A DNA stretch of 64,000 nucleotides, from the NCBI GenBank assembly GCA_045544515.1, contig JAZPZD010000008.1, positions 1 through 64,000 of the forward strand, given 5' to 3'. The position numbers were made by a program, and so were the translations under genes. The DNA comes from RGIG8748 sp045544515 (GTDB taxonomy: Bacteria; Bacillota; Clostridia; UMGS1810). Under the pieces are notes generated by a model, which ran no database searches, had not been told where the DNA came from, and saw only the letters and a program-made list of their open reading frames with translations. Shown piece after piece: positions 9,119 to 16,620 of the stretch (position 1 is its first letter; every line of letters begins with the position of its first letter).

Positions 9119-9161
9119 AAACCCTTGAAATTACCGAGAAAGTCAGTGATTTCAAGGGTTT
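9119..9161 (+). terminator. Phage-borne terminator behind tRNA-Ser
   Basis: A 13-base perfect stem (9119-9131 with 9149-9161) around a 17-base loop is followed by TCTTGTGTTTTT. It lies inside the prophage and replaces the host terminator that was displaced to 48702. Confidence 0.75.
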
Positions 9162-9220
9162 TCTTGTGTTTTTAAACTGTTTTGCAAAAGCATAAAAAGA
9201 CATAAAAAAGCATTATGTTC

Positions 9221-9241
9221 TGTGTCAAAATTGTGTCAAAA
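9221..9241 (+). promoter_or_regulatory. Probable integrase arm-type sites in attL
   Basis: TGTGTCAAAA occurs twice in tandem, at 9221-9230 and 9232-9241. The same ten bases occur at 48626-48635 beside attR. This placement fits arm-binding sites for the tyrosine integrase. Confidence 0.5.
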
Positions 9242-9345
9242 TAACCTTTAATTATAATAACGGATATAGTCCGCAGACCTTTTAGTCAATCAAGCCTATA
9301 ATTTCTATGATGTCACATATTGTAGAAAAAGGAGTTTTGACTACT

Positions 9346-9561
9346 ATGCCTGAGGTTATAGCGCTTGCAAAAAACTTACGAAGAATAAGAAAGGAAATGA
9401 AACTATCCCAGTTGGAGTTCGCTCTTGAATCCGAGATATCGCTCGACATAATAAGTATGATTGAAAGGCAACAGGCGAATCCAAGATTATCTACGCTCCA
9501 ACAGATAAGTGCTTATATCGGTTGCACTGTAGCAGATTTATTAGCACCCCCAAAAGATTAA
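9346..9561 (+). CDS. Small XRE-family helix-turn-helix regulator
   Basis: The 71-residue protein is almost entirely one Cro/cI-type DNA-binding domain: LRRIRKEMKLSQLEFALE, then ISLDIISMIERQQANPRLSTLQQISAYIG. It lies just inside attL on the plus strand, away from the late genes that run towards it. AAAGGAG stands about 11 bases before the ATG at 9346; an upstream ATG at 9307 lacks a ribosome site. Its position next to attL suggests an accessory (moron) gene expressed in the lysogen. Whether it controls phage or host genes is unknown. Confidence 0.8.
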   Translation: MPEVIALAKNLRRIRKEMKLSQLEFALESEISLDIISMIERQQANPRLSTLQQISAYIGCTVADLLAPPKD

Positions 9562-9650
9562 AAAAACAGAATATAATCCGTAGTGTCATTTAAAATACAG
9601 ATGTATAATATCCTTGTTGTTGAAAAATGTCGAACAAGAGGATTATGCAT

Positions 9651-9869
9651 ATGTCTTACAGCAAAAAAACAATAGAAGATGCAATATCATACCGAACGCC
9701 AATGGCTATTAAACAAATACGAGTGATTGTGAAAGATGAAACAGCTTTCCCGGTATGTCCCAAATGCCAAATCTCATTAGAGCGTGATTATCAGACATAT
9801 TGTAATAATTGCGGACAACGCTTAAAATGGTATGGATATATCAAGCATTCTACTATAATTTATATTTGA
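9651..9869 (+). CDS. Small zinc-ribbon protein of phage accessory type
   Basis: The 72-residue protein has a CPKC...CNNC zinc ribbon near its C-terminus (VCPKCQISLE then YCNNCGQRLKW) and an N-terminal part rich in basic residues. Two upstream ATGs exist in the same frame, but AGAGG is best placed for the ATG at 9651. Similar short zinc-ribbon genes are common in prophages of Clostridia; their role is unknown. It may be co-transcribed with the small HTH gene before it. Confidence 0.65.
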   Translation: MSYSKKTIEDAISYRTPMAIKQIRVIVKDETAFPVCPKCQISLERDYQTYCNNCGQRLKWYGYIKHSTIIYI

Positions 9870-9884
9870 TCTCCCCCATAATAA

Positions 9885-9926
9885 AAAACACCTCTCAAAG
9901 CATATTATTGCTCCAAGAGGTGTTTT
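9885..9926. terminator. Bidirectional terminator between the zinc-ribbon gene and the endolysin
   Basis: An 11-base perfect stem (9885-9895 with 9916-9926) has A-rich and T-rich flanks on both sides. It lies between two convergent genes. Confidence 0.85.
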
Positions 9927-9931
9927 CTCTT

Positions 9932-10762
9932 TTATTTAGTCATATTTACCAGTTTATTCGCAAGCCAATACAGTGCTACATCTTTTTCGCAAAGCTCTAC
10001 CCACAGGTCCGTATCTTTTGGCACTATGAGGTTTCGCACTCTCATTTCTGCCACAATGTCGTTTGCAGTAGTAAGCTTCATAATATCTGTTCTGTTCACA
10101 GTCTTATTGGCGCCGTTATATGCAAGCTCGTATGCTCGTTTTTCTTTTCTACACTTATTGAGCCAAAGAGAAGCATCGGATATAATGCCTCTTTGGTTAA
10201 GGGCATTTACGATATCCTTAACATCTATAAGCTCGCAATACTTCTTGTAGTTCGGTCTGCCATAGCCGGCAATTCGTGCATAACCCAGCTTGTACTTTTT
10301 CTTTGCAACAGATCCGCCGTTTGCAATAAGTCCGCTCTCTGATGAGGTATTGCCCTCTACAGTGTAAACATATGTGCTGTCTACATCATACACAATACCA
10401 GTGTGACAGATTGTGCCCTTTGCATCTTTAAAGAATATCTGGTCACCTTTTTGTGCTTTGGGTTTCCATTCACCTGCGTTTTTATAATATCCTGCAGATG
10501 TAGGTGTATATGCGGACCATCCGTGTATAAGCTTCTTTGCAATCTCTGCCCCAAAGGCTTGTACAAAACACCAATCTACAAAGGTATCGCACCAGGCATA
10601 GCCATTGGCAAATACACCTGCATTATATTTTGATAAGTCTCTTGCATACTTGGTATAGTTGGCGTTGCCTGCATTGGCTGTTTTGGCATCCAAAGAGGAT
10701 TTGTTTTTCTTTTCGAGATATCCAACCTCATTAAGCGCAACGGTTATTAGCTTATTTATCAC
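9932..10762 (-). CDS. Endolysin with N-terminal CHAP amidase/peptidase domain
   Basis: This enzyme should degrade host peptidoglycan at the end of the lytic cycle. The CHAP domain covers about residues 5-165, with the catalytic cysteine in YAWCDTFVDWCF and the histidine in CHTGIVYDV. Residues 180-275 hold two related helical units (DIVNALNQRGIISDASLW and DIVAEMRVRNLIVPKDTDLW), probably cell-wall binding. There is no signal peptide, so release depends on holin. The GTG at 10762 has GGGGGTG at proper spacing; the GTG at 10771 sits on top of that site. It overlaps the end of the holin gene and is the last gene of the late operon. Confidence 0.9.
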   Translation of the reverse strand: MINKLITVALNEVGYLEKKNKSSLDAKTANAGNANYTKYARDLSKYNAGVFANGYAWCDTFVDWCFVQAFGAEIAKKLIHGWSAYTPTSAGYYKNAGEWKPKAQKGDQIFFKDAKGTICHTGIVYDVDSTYVYTVEGNTSSESGLIANGGSVAKKKYKLGYARIAGYGRPNYKKYCELIDVKDIVNALNQRGIISDASLWLNKCRKEKRAYELAYNGANKTVNRTDIMKLTTANDIVAEMRVRNLIVPKDTDLWVELCEKDVALYWLANKLVNMTK

Positions 10763-10988
10763 CGTCAGCACCCCCTGTTAATGCCTCTGCTGCGTTCTTT
10801 AATCGTTTGAGGTCTAATTTCCCCTCAACGAATATGTAACTCATAGCCGAAGCCATTGCCATAACAGTACCCGAAACAGTTGCTATTTCGCTTTCTGTTA
10901 CACCAAATACCATTGCTATGCCACAAGTAACACCTGCAGCAGCGAGCCAAAACTTACGGGATGAAATTTTTCTAATAAAGTCACTCAT
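10752..10988 (-). CDS. Probable phage holin
   Basis: A 78-residue protein with two hydrophobic segments (FWLAAAGVTCGIAMVFGV and VSGTVMAMASAMSYIFV) and charged ends. It lies directly before the endolysin, which it overlaps by 11 bases. That size, topology and position are typical of a holin that opens the membrane for the lysin. Two neighbouring membrane proteins could share or modify this role. Confidence 0.72.
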   Translation of the reverse strand: MSDFIRKISSRKFWLAAAGVTCGIAMVFGVTESEIATVSGTVMAMASAMSYIFVEGKLDLKRLKNAAEALTGGADGDK

Positions 10989-11196
10989 CAGAAATAACTC
11001 CTTTCTTTAGTTTAACAAATTCTTTGCCTATTTTTATTGCTCCCATTATTCCACCCTCGGCACCCAGAGCACCAAAGTATCCGCTAATAAGAGCATCGGG
11101 AATAGTTTTTTCGTGCCACACGAATACAAAACATACCGAAATAAACAGTACTGTTGTAATTCCAAGTATGATTAAGGTTTTAGTCAGAGTGCCCAC
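10981..11196 (-). CDS. Small membrane protein of the lysis module
   Basis: A 71-residue protein with one clear N-terminal membrane helix (TLIILGITTVLFISVCFVFVW) and a glycine-rich second segment (GYFGALGAEGGIMGAIKIG). It overlaps its neighbours on both sides by 8 and 17 bases, so translation is coupled through the lysis cluster. It may be a second holin-type protein or a regulator of holin timing. I do not recognise a named family. Confidence 0.65.
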   Translation of the reverse strand: MGTLTKTLIILGITTVLFISVCFVFVWHEKTIPDALISGYFGALGAEGGIMGAIKIGKEFVKLKKGVISDE

Positions 11197-11500
11197 CGTT
11201 TACCACCCTTTCCCACTTATCGTGAACATATGAGTTCTCTTTGAGTTCGTTGGTATAGTGGTCGTAGATTTCGTGTGCAAGCTGCCACTGAACCTCATCT
11301 TTTTCTACGCCGTTTTCTATATCGCAAAGAAATTCAACAAGGAACATTCTACAACTTCTTATGTCTTCTCGTTTAAGCTCTGTTCTAACAGGCTTGAGTG
11401 TCCATTTTACAATAAGCCCAAAAGCTGCTGCAATGACACTCATAGCCCCTAAGAACGAGCTTATGGAGACTATATAGCCTCCAAGCTCATTAATTGTCAT
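11180..11500 (-). CDS. Membrane-anchored hypothetical protein of the lysis module
   Basis: A 106-residue protein with an N-terminal hydrophobic stretch of about 28 residues (IVSISSFLGAMSVIAAAFGLIV) and a charged cytoplasmic-type tail containing CRMFLVEFLCDIENG. It overlaps both neighbouring genes. Proteins of this form are common between fibre genes and holins in Firmicutes siphophages and are sometimes annotated as holin-like. The exact role is unknown. Confidence 0.65.
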   Translation of the reverse strand: MTINELGGYIVSISSFLGAMSVIAAAFGLIVKWTLKPVRTELKREDIRSCRMFLVEFLCDIENGVEKDEVQWQLAHEIYDHYTNELKENSYVHDKWERVVNGGHSD

Positions 11501-11735
11501 TGGGTGTGGCCTCCGCTACCTTTTCAGATGTTTCTTCGGTCATTTCGGGTTCAGTGATTTCAACTTCTTCAACAACAGGCTCGGTGTATGCCGCAAGCTC
11601 TGCAAGGTCGCTGTCATCAAGCACTCCCGACAGACTGTACTTCATAGCATTTTCCATAATGTGCTCTGCTGTCCATAGTCTTTTGTCAAAACCACTTTTA
11701 AGATTTGCTTTTACCCATTCTTTCTTGTTAAACAT
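11490..11735 (-). CDS. Small phage protein following the tail fibre (XkdX-like position)
   Basis: An 81-residue soluble, acidic protein. The N-terminal half (MFNKKEWVKANLKSGF, then LWTAEHIMENAMKYSLSGVL) looks like a small folded domain; the C-terminal half is glutamate- and proline-rich and probably disordered. The position directly after the fibre gene matches small XkdX-type proteins in other phages, but the sequence match is only suggestive. Its stop overlaps the next gene. Confidence 0.6.
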   Translation of the reverse strand: MFNKKEWVKANLKSGFDKRLWTAEHIMENAMKYSLSGVLDDSDLAELAAYTEPVVEEVEITEPEMTEETSEKVAEATPNDN

Positions 11736-11749
11736 ATTATTTTACCCCC

Positions 11750-13627
11750 TTATTCTGTAATGATGGCTGCTGTCAATTTTGCAACCTCATCCGTTATTTT
11801 ATTATCAACATAATTCTTTGTGTCTGCTACATACTCAACCTCCATATCCGTGTTCTCGCTGTTGTAAATAAATGTCTTGGGATAATAGGTGTATAGAGCC
11901 TTGTATGCTTCGATTTCTTCATCGGATAGTGGTGTTTCTATTGGCTCAGCAAGTTCATACAGAACTTCAGGCTTTTCTTTTGATAATATTTCATTCGCTT
12001 TGGCTATGTCTCTAAGCGGAATACGAGAATCATATATTCTGATTGTATTAGGGATGCTATCCCATCGGATTATGTTATTCGCAACTCCAGAACCTTTAAC
12101 ATATTGCGAATATCTGTTAGAGCATACCTTACCCCATTCGTGAAAATTAGTAATTTCACAACGACAACCAGTACAGCTTACTCCCTCAAGTGTGCTCTCA
12201 AATGTGCCAACTGCTTCTGTTACTATTGCTCTACCAACTCGCTGCACCCTTACTTTTCTTGCAGTGTCTATTTCATCTCTAATATCAGTACCAACAATCC
12301 TTCTCAATGGTGCGATTGCTACTGAACATTCACTAAAGTCAGTCATATAGGCGGGATAAACTGTTCCCGATGCACTGGCATGAGGTGAAGCATTTCGAAT
12401 ACCTATCTTTACTCTTGCATCGGATGGGTATTCTCTAAAGTCTATTGTTAAAGACGATGGAGAGTTTTCAAAGTATAACTCATTACCTTTATTATCGAGA
12501 ATTTTACAATATATAACTATATTGTAGTATTGCCCCGACAAAGCTATTTTTGCAACTCCTGTACTCAACGGGCTGCCCTCATATAGTGTAAAGTAAACAA
12601 AAGCCCCGTTGTCAATGTTAACAGTCACACTTTTATCTTCATTATTTGTGTACCAAGGAGAATCACCTGTAGTATAAGGATAAGGCAAAATATTCTTTCC
12701 ACAAGTAATTGAAAGATTTCCATCATCACCAATACTTACAAGCTCTATCGGAATTTTAGGTGTAGGGATTCCGTTTTGTATTGTTTTACCAAATATCTTC
12801 ATACTCTGCAAGGGTGCTTCTGCACTGTCGGAAAGGGATATGAGTTCGCCTGATGCACGGTCAACTATCCTTGCCTTTAGTATAGCATCGCCAACCGCTT
12901 GGGATTCTGCGGCAATACCTTGTTTGGTTAGAGTGCTATCAAGGCCATTACCGATATAGCCGACTGCATCATTTTTGGCTTTTTCTACAGCAGCTATACT
13001 GTTCGTTTCCTTTTCAGCTATGTTGTTTATAGCTTCTTGTTCTTTTGTTCCAAGCTCTTCAATAGTCTGGGCACAGGTATCGGTAACATCTTTTATAGAT
13101 TTCTTGGTAACATCTATAAGCTGATTAATAAGGTCGTATTCCTCTGCAGGCGGTGCGGGGTTTTCTACCTCCAAGCCTTCGAGAACAGGAGCGGTACACC
13201 GTGATGTGTGCCATTCTGTTTCTACTTTACCTTCTTCATCAGTTGTCAGTGCACAGATAAGGAAGGTAACATTGCCCTTGTAAGCAACAACTTTGCGTTC
13301 AATCTTCCAACTAAAGTGAACTATATCATCCTCGGCAACTATGTCCTCTACATACCAACTATCTTTTTCGCCATTTGCATTTTGGTAGTTTATGTAAATG
13401 TTTCTTGTTGTGAGGTCAATATTGTCACCGACTATCCTTGGACCTTCGAACCATACTCTTTCCGAGCTATCATCTGACTCTACACCGAGGGTAACAAAGC
13501 TGGCGGGTATTGTTATCTTTCGGCTTCGGCTATCGAAGGTAAAGTAGTCATATGGTGCCTCTTCAAAGAAAAGTTCACTTGCATCTTTTATTTCTATTAC
13601 ATCACCGGAAGTTGTAACATTATCCAT
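11750..13627 (-). CDS. Tail fibre or upper baseplate protein, probable host-binding
   Basis: A 625-residue structural protein at the distal end of the tail module. The N-terminal 160 residues are beta-rich, resembling baseplate upper proteins of lactococcal and clostridial siphophages. Residues 180-260 form a coiled coil (INNIAEKETNSIAAVEKAKNDAVG), as expected of a trimeric fibre. The rest is beta-rich with a jellyroll-like section (LSGQYYNIVIYCKILDNKGNELYF) that may bind carbohydrate. The ATG at 13627 has a GGGG ribosome site eight bases away; an in-frame GTG lies three codons earlier. It probably determines adsorption to the host surface. Confidence 0.75.
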   Translation of the reverse strand: MDNVTTSGDVIEIKDASELFFEEAPYDYFTFDSRSRKITIPASFVTLGVESDDSSERVWFEGPRIVGDNIDLTTRNIYINYQNANGEKDSWYVEDIVAEDDIVHFSWKIERKVVAYKGNVTFLICALTTDEEGKVETEWHTSRCTAPVLEGLEVENPAPPAEEYDLINQLIDVTKKSIKDVTDTCAQTIEELGTKEQEAINNIAEKETNSIAAVEKAKNDAVGYIGNGLDSTLTKQGIAAESQAVGDAILKARIVDRASGELISLSDSAEAPLQSMKIFGKTIQNGIPTPKIPIELVSIGDDGNLSITCGKNILPYPYTTGDSPWYTNNEDKSVTVNIDNGAFVYFTLYEGSPLSTGVAKIALSGQYYNIVIYCKILDNKGNELYFENSPSSLTIDFREYPSDARVKIGIRNASPHASASGTVYPAYMTDFSECSVAIAPLRRIVGTDIRDEIDTARKVRVQRVGRAIVTEAVGTFESTLEGVSCTGCRCEITNFHEWGKVCSNRYSQYVKGSGVANNIIRWDSIPNTIRIYDSRIPLRDIAKANEILSKEKPEVLYELAEPIETPLSDEEIEAYKALYTYYPKTFIYNSENTDMEVEYVADTKNYVDNKITDEVAKLTAAIITE

Positions 13628-13628
13628 A

Positions 13629-13946
13629 CTATACACCCCACTTTATCTTAATTGTTCCATATACAATAACCGAAGTAATATCTTCCGAAGATGCGAAAAC
13701 CTTATAGTAATGCATCCTGGATATCTTTAAAAGCTCTGTATCTTCTTCGGTCAGCGTAATGGTAACTTCGTTTCCATTTGGAATAAATTCCTTGCTTATA
13801 ATTGACTTGCCACCATTGGGAGAAACATCAAAGCGGATTTTTGTGCCCTCTTTGAACCTTTTTGGTGTCTTAATTGTAAACCTAAATGTTTCGCCCAAGG
13901 TATATTCAATTTTTACACCGTCATTTTCTTTTTTTAGTTCAAGCAT
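13629..13946 (-). CDS. Small beta-rich tail/baseplate protein
   Basis: A 105-residue protein of alternating strands (GETFRFTIKTPKRF, GTKIRFDVSPNGG) with an immunoglobulin-like look. It starts at the ATG at 13946 after AGGAGG; an upstream in-frame start has no ribosome site. It ends two bases before the fibre gene. Position suggests a baseplate accessory or fibre-attachment protein; the family is not recognised. Confidence 0.6.
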   Translation of the reverse strand: MLELKKENDGVKIEYTLGETFRFTIKTPKRFKEGTKIRFDVSPNGGKSIISKEFIPNGNEVTITLTEEDTELLKISRMHYYKVFASSEDITSVIVYGTIKIKWGV

Positions 13947-13956
13947 AATAGTCCTC

Positions 13957-14790
13957 CTACACAATCACATAATTCAATGTAAGATACCTTGTAGCTACAC
14001 TGTTCTCTTTATTTCCTGTACGATTGAATGTACGAATTTTTAATTTTCTGCCCTCTTTAAGAAATGAGAAATAATAATTGGCATACCTACGATCATATAT
14101 CCATTCTAACGCCTCGCCTTCTTTTAAATGCAATGCAATTGGATAGCTTGATAAATATTCGCTGGCATTTACAATAAAATAATTGGCGCCAAAAGGAATA
14201 TCGTACTCATAATCTGTATATTGTTGTATATATTCACTTCCGTTATAAAATTGAGGTTTAAATTCGAATTTTTCTGTATACTCATTTACAATATTAAGCC
14301 CTCCACCTACCTTAGAAATAGACCAATAACGCTTGTCGGTAACATCGTCGTCTACAATCTCCGCAAGCAGTACATAGTCGCTTTCTTCCGACGGAAGCTC
14401 TATACTGCAAATAAGCTCAATTTTGTTGGCTGCTTCGCTGTTAAGCAGATAAATATAATTTGTGCCGTCTGCAATCTTATCCAGTGTTTGAGGTGTTAAA
14501 ATTCTCTTTTTTGCGCCGTTTTCAAATACACAAACACCGTCTGCAACAATTATCTTGTCTTCCGAGAGACTTACAGAACAACAGCTACCTATCTGCAATA
14601 TCCCTTTGGATGTTAAATCTTGAGTAATTTGATTTAATGCAGATACTGCACTTTGGGGCGGTTCCTCGGGAAAGCGACTGTAATCGGCATATCCCAAATC
14701 TATTGCTATATAATTAAGATCTTCGGCAGTAACCACATTGGTATATGTACCCTCTTCGGTTTCTGCACTATACAAAAAATTATCTGTCAT
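13957..14790 (-). CDS. Phage baseplate/tail protein of unknown family
   Basis: A 277-residue protein between the Gp37-like protein and the small baseplate protein. It includes a segment typical of phage structural proteins that describe a position in a series (SAVSALNQITQDLTSKGIL), then beta-rich repeats (GVCVFENGAKKRILTPQTL). The start is the ATG at 14790 behind GGGAGG. It probably forms part of the baseplate or a fibre neck. The function is inferred only from location and composition. Confidence 0.6.
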   Translation of the reverse strand: MTDNFLYSAETEEGTYTNVVTAEDLNYIAIDLGYADYSRFPEEPPQSAVSALNQITQDLTSKGILQIGSCCSVSLSEDKIIVADGVCVFENGAKKRILTPQTLDKIADGTNYIYLLNSEAANKIELICSIELPSEESDYVLLAEIVDDDVTDKRYWSISKVGGGLNIVNEYTEKFEFKPQFYNGSEYIQQYTDYEYDIPFGANYFIVNASEYLSSYPIALHLKEGEALEWIYDRRYANYYFSFLKEGRKLKIRTFNRTGNKENSVATRYLTLNYVIV

Positions 14791-14794
14791 TTTA

Positions 14795-15760
14795 TCAATC
14801 CTCCCAATTTGAAAGTGTTGGTTCCTGGTGGATAGTTGCACCCTCGAACCACATATTAAAACTTGTTACTTGCTTATAAGCAAGAGTATCTGCCAAACGA
14901 AACCTAACTACATCACCGAGTTTATAGTCGGTGCCGTATGTAACATTGCGAGTTTTGCAGGCGGTGGAATATTTGCTCTTTAATGCTTCAAGCTCGTTTT
15001 GAGCCTCGCTGAGAGAAGATGCATCAAGAATAACATCCCTCTTGTATATCCCCTCTTTTTCGGCAGAGGTTATGTATTCCCAAACAGGATCTTCCAGAGA
15101 ATTACCTTTGTCGTCATATGTCTTTTTAAAATATCCGCCAAAAGCCAGCTCTTTGTTTGAAAAATCCTCCAGGACATCATATACATTAAGATTTGACTCA
15201 CTCAAAACCAAAGGATTTACATCGGATGACAATATTTCAAAATGGATTTTTTTGTCCTTGCCTATGTACACCCTATGGCCGAGTTTAGCTTTGGCAAGAT
15301 ATTCGTTTACGAAATTTGATGCTATCTTAGGTGCATCTGTTCCAAATTCAGCGGTAACATCTATCGTGCTTTTGTCGTAAACTATCCAGGGAGCATTGCT
15401 TGAGAAAAGTTCGGACAGCTTTTGGTTTACATTGTATTCTCCGGTTTCAACTGCAGGGAATACAATGTTATTAAGTAGGGCATTTAAGTGACTTCCGTAT
15501 ATCTGCTTTTGTGTGTTGGTGAATTGAAAATCCGTTGCAATACCTTCGAACTCACCCCAGACAACAAAATATCCCTCGGGATGAGCTTTGGCAAACTTAA
15601 CTGCATCATCATCCCAAAAGGTAAGCTGAAAACTGCCTACATCATTAAAATCCCTTACTGCGTTCATAGAAACATATCCTGTTTGGTTTTCTGTTTCGTT
15701 AGTTGTAGGCGGGATTATCTTTCTTTCGGACAAATCCAAGCTATAAAAATTGATATCCAT
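14795..15760 (-). CDS. Baseplate protein, siphovirus ReqiPepy6 Gp37-like
   Basis: A 321-residue protein resembling the Gp37-like/tail-spike hub family found after Dit in Gram-positive siphophages. Features seen are an N-terminal tail-hub fold (FNDVGSFQLTFWDDDAVKFA), a middle segment FVNEYLAKAKLGHRVYIGKD, and the ending region GDVVRFRLADTLAYKQVTSF characteristic of these proteins. It would form the hub that closes the tail tube. It starts at an ATG with GGGAGTAGGGT in front, three bases after the Dit gene ends. Confidence 0.75.
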   Translation of the reverse strand: MDINFYSLDLSERKIIPPTTNETENQTGYVSMNAVRDFNDVGSFQLTFWDDDAVKFAKAHPEGYFVVWGEFEGIATDFQFTNTQKQIYGSHLNALLNNIVFPAVETGEYNVNQKLSELFSSNAPWIVYDKSTIDVTAEFGTDAPKIASNFVNEYLAKAKLGHRVYIGKDKKIHFEILSSDVNPLVLSESNLNVYDVLEDFSNKELAFGGYFKKTYDDKGNSLEDPVWEYITSAEKEGIYKRDVILDASSLSEAQNELEALKSKYSTACKTRNVTYGTDYKLGDVVRFRLADTLAYKQVTSFNMWFEGATIHQEPTLSNWED

Positions 15761-15763
15761 ACC

Positions 15764-16609
15764 CTACTCCCTTTCTGCCATAAGATACAAATTGTTATAA
15801 GACATAATAGCCGTAAGCGGTCTTGCGGTTTCTGTATGATAAAAAGATATCTCGTTATCTCCCGGGACAAGATAAAACTTTGACAAATCCGTATCGTCTG
15901 TAATCGAATTGGTTATGTCACCGTCTATATCGCTCGTAAGACGCCTTTTTGCAATGTTTACAGTTATATTCTCATTCGCCTTTATAACATGGGCAAAGCT
16001 TATCTTTTCGCCTGTTGTCAGATTTTCCAAGGTTATAATGCTATCTTCTGTTGTGGGCTGATACGGTGTTGTAAGAGTGATTGTAGGTGCGCAATCTTTG
16101 TCACCTTTTACATAGGCACTGCCTTTGGCTATTATCTCGGAAAACACACACGGAAGAGTAAATGTATCTGTAATATGGTTTTTATAGCTTGCAAGCGACA
16201 CAACAGTATCGTAATAATCGCAAAAATACGGATTATCGGCTTGAAATTGAATTGTAAAGCCGTTTATTCCACAGTTTGCATTTCGTTCTATATCTTCCAT
16301 ATTGATACATTTACAGCTTATTTTTCGTTTGTATATGCCGAAGTCACAATACAGCTCTCCCGGATAATAAAATGCTTTGAGCACCTGCATTATCTCGTGC
16401 TGACCGCCATAGAAATCACCGGTAATTGTAATAGTACGGGGGAGGTCGTAACTACCTGTAGTCGTCTGACCGTCCTGACTTGCATAATGAATGGTTTCGT
16501 ATTCTCTTGCAGGTATTCCAAAGCCGTTCATCATTGCAATATTCATAAACGAATGTCTTCCGCCACCCATTTCTACAGTACCGCCTTTTGATACATATGA
16601 TATTCTCAC
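15764..16609 (-). CDS. Distal tail protein (Dit, phage tail component family)
   Basis: A 281-residue protein directly after the tape measure gene, where Dit is always found in siphophages. It has the expected central stretch DLPRTITITGDFYGGQ, YYPGELYCDFG, the CNINGF-type segment INGFTIQFQADNPYFCD, and a C-terminal galectin-like beta domain. Dit forms the hexameric ring that links the tail tube to the baseplate. The start is a GTG after GAGGTGACAATAA. Confidence 0.85.
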   Translation of the reverse strand: MRISYVSKGGTVEMGGGRHSFMNIAMMNGFGIPAREYETIHYASQDGQTTTGSYDLPRTITITGDFYGGQHEIMQVLKAFYYPGELYCDFGIYKRKISCKCINMEDIERNANCGINGFTIQFQADNPYFCDYYDTVVSLASYKNHITDTFTLPCVFSEIIAKGSAYVKGDKDCAPTITLTTPYQPTTEDSIITLENLTTGEKISFAHVIKANENITVNIAKRRLTSDIDGDITNSITDDTDLSKFYLVPGDNEISFYHTETARPLTAIMSYNNLYLMAERE

Positions 16610-16620
16610 TTATTGTCACC

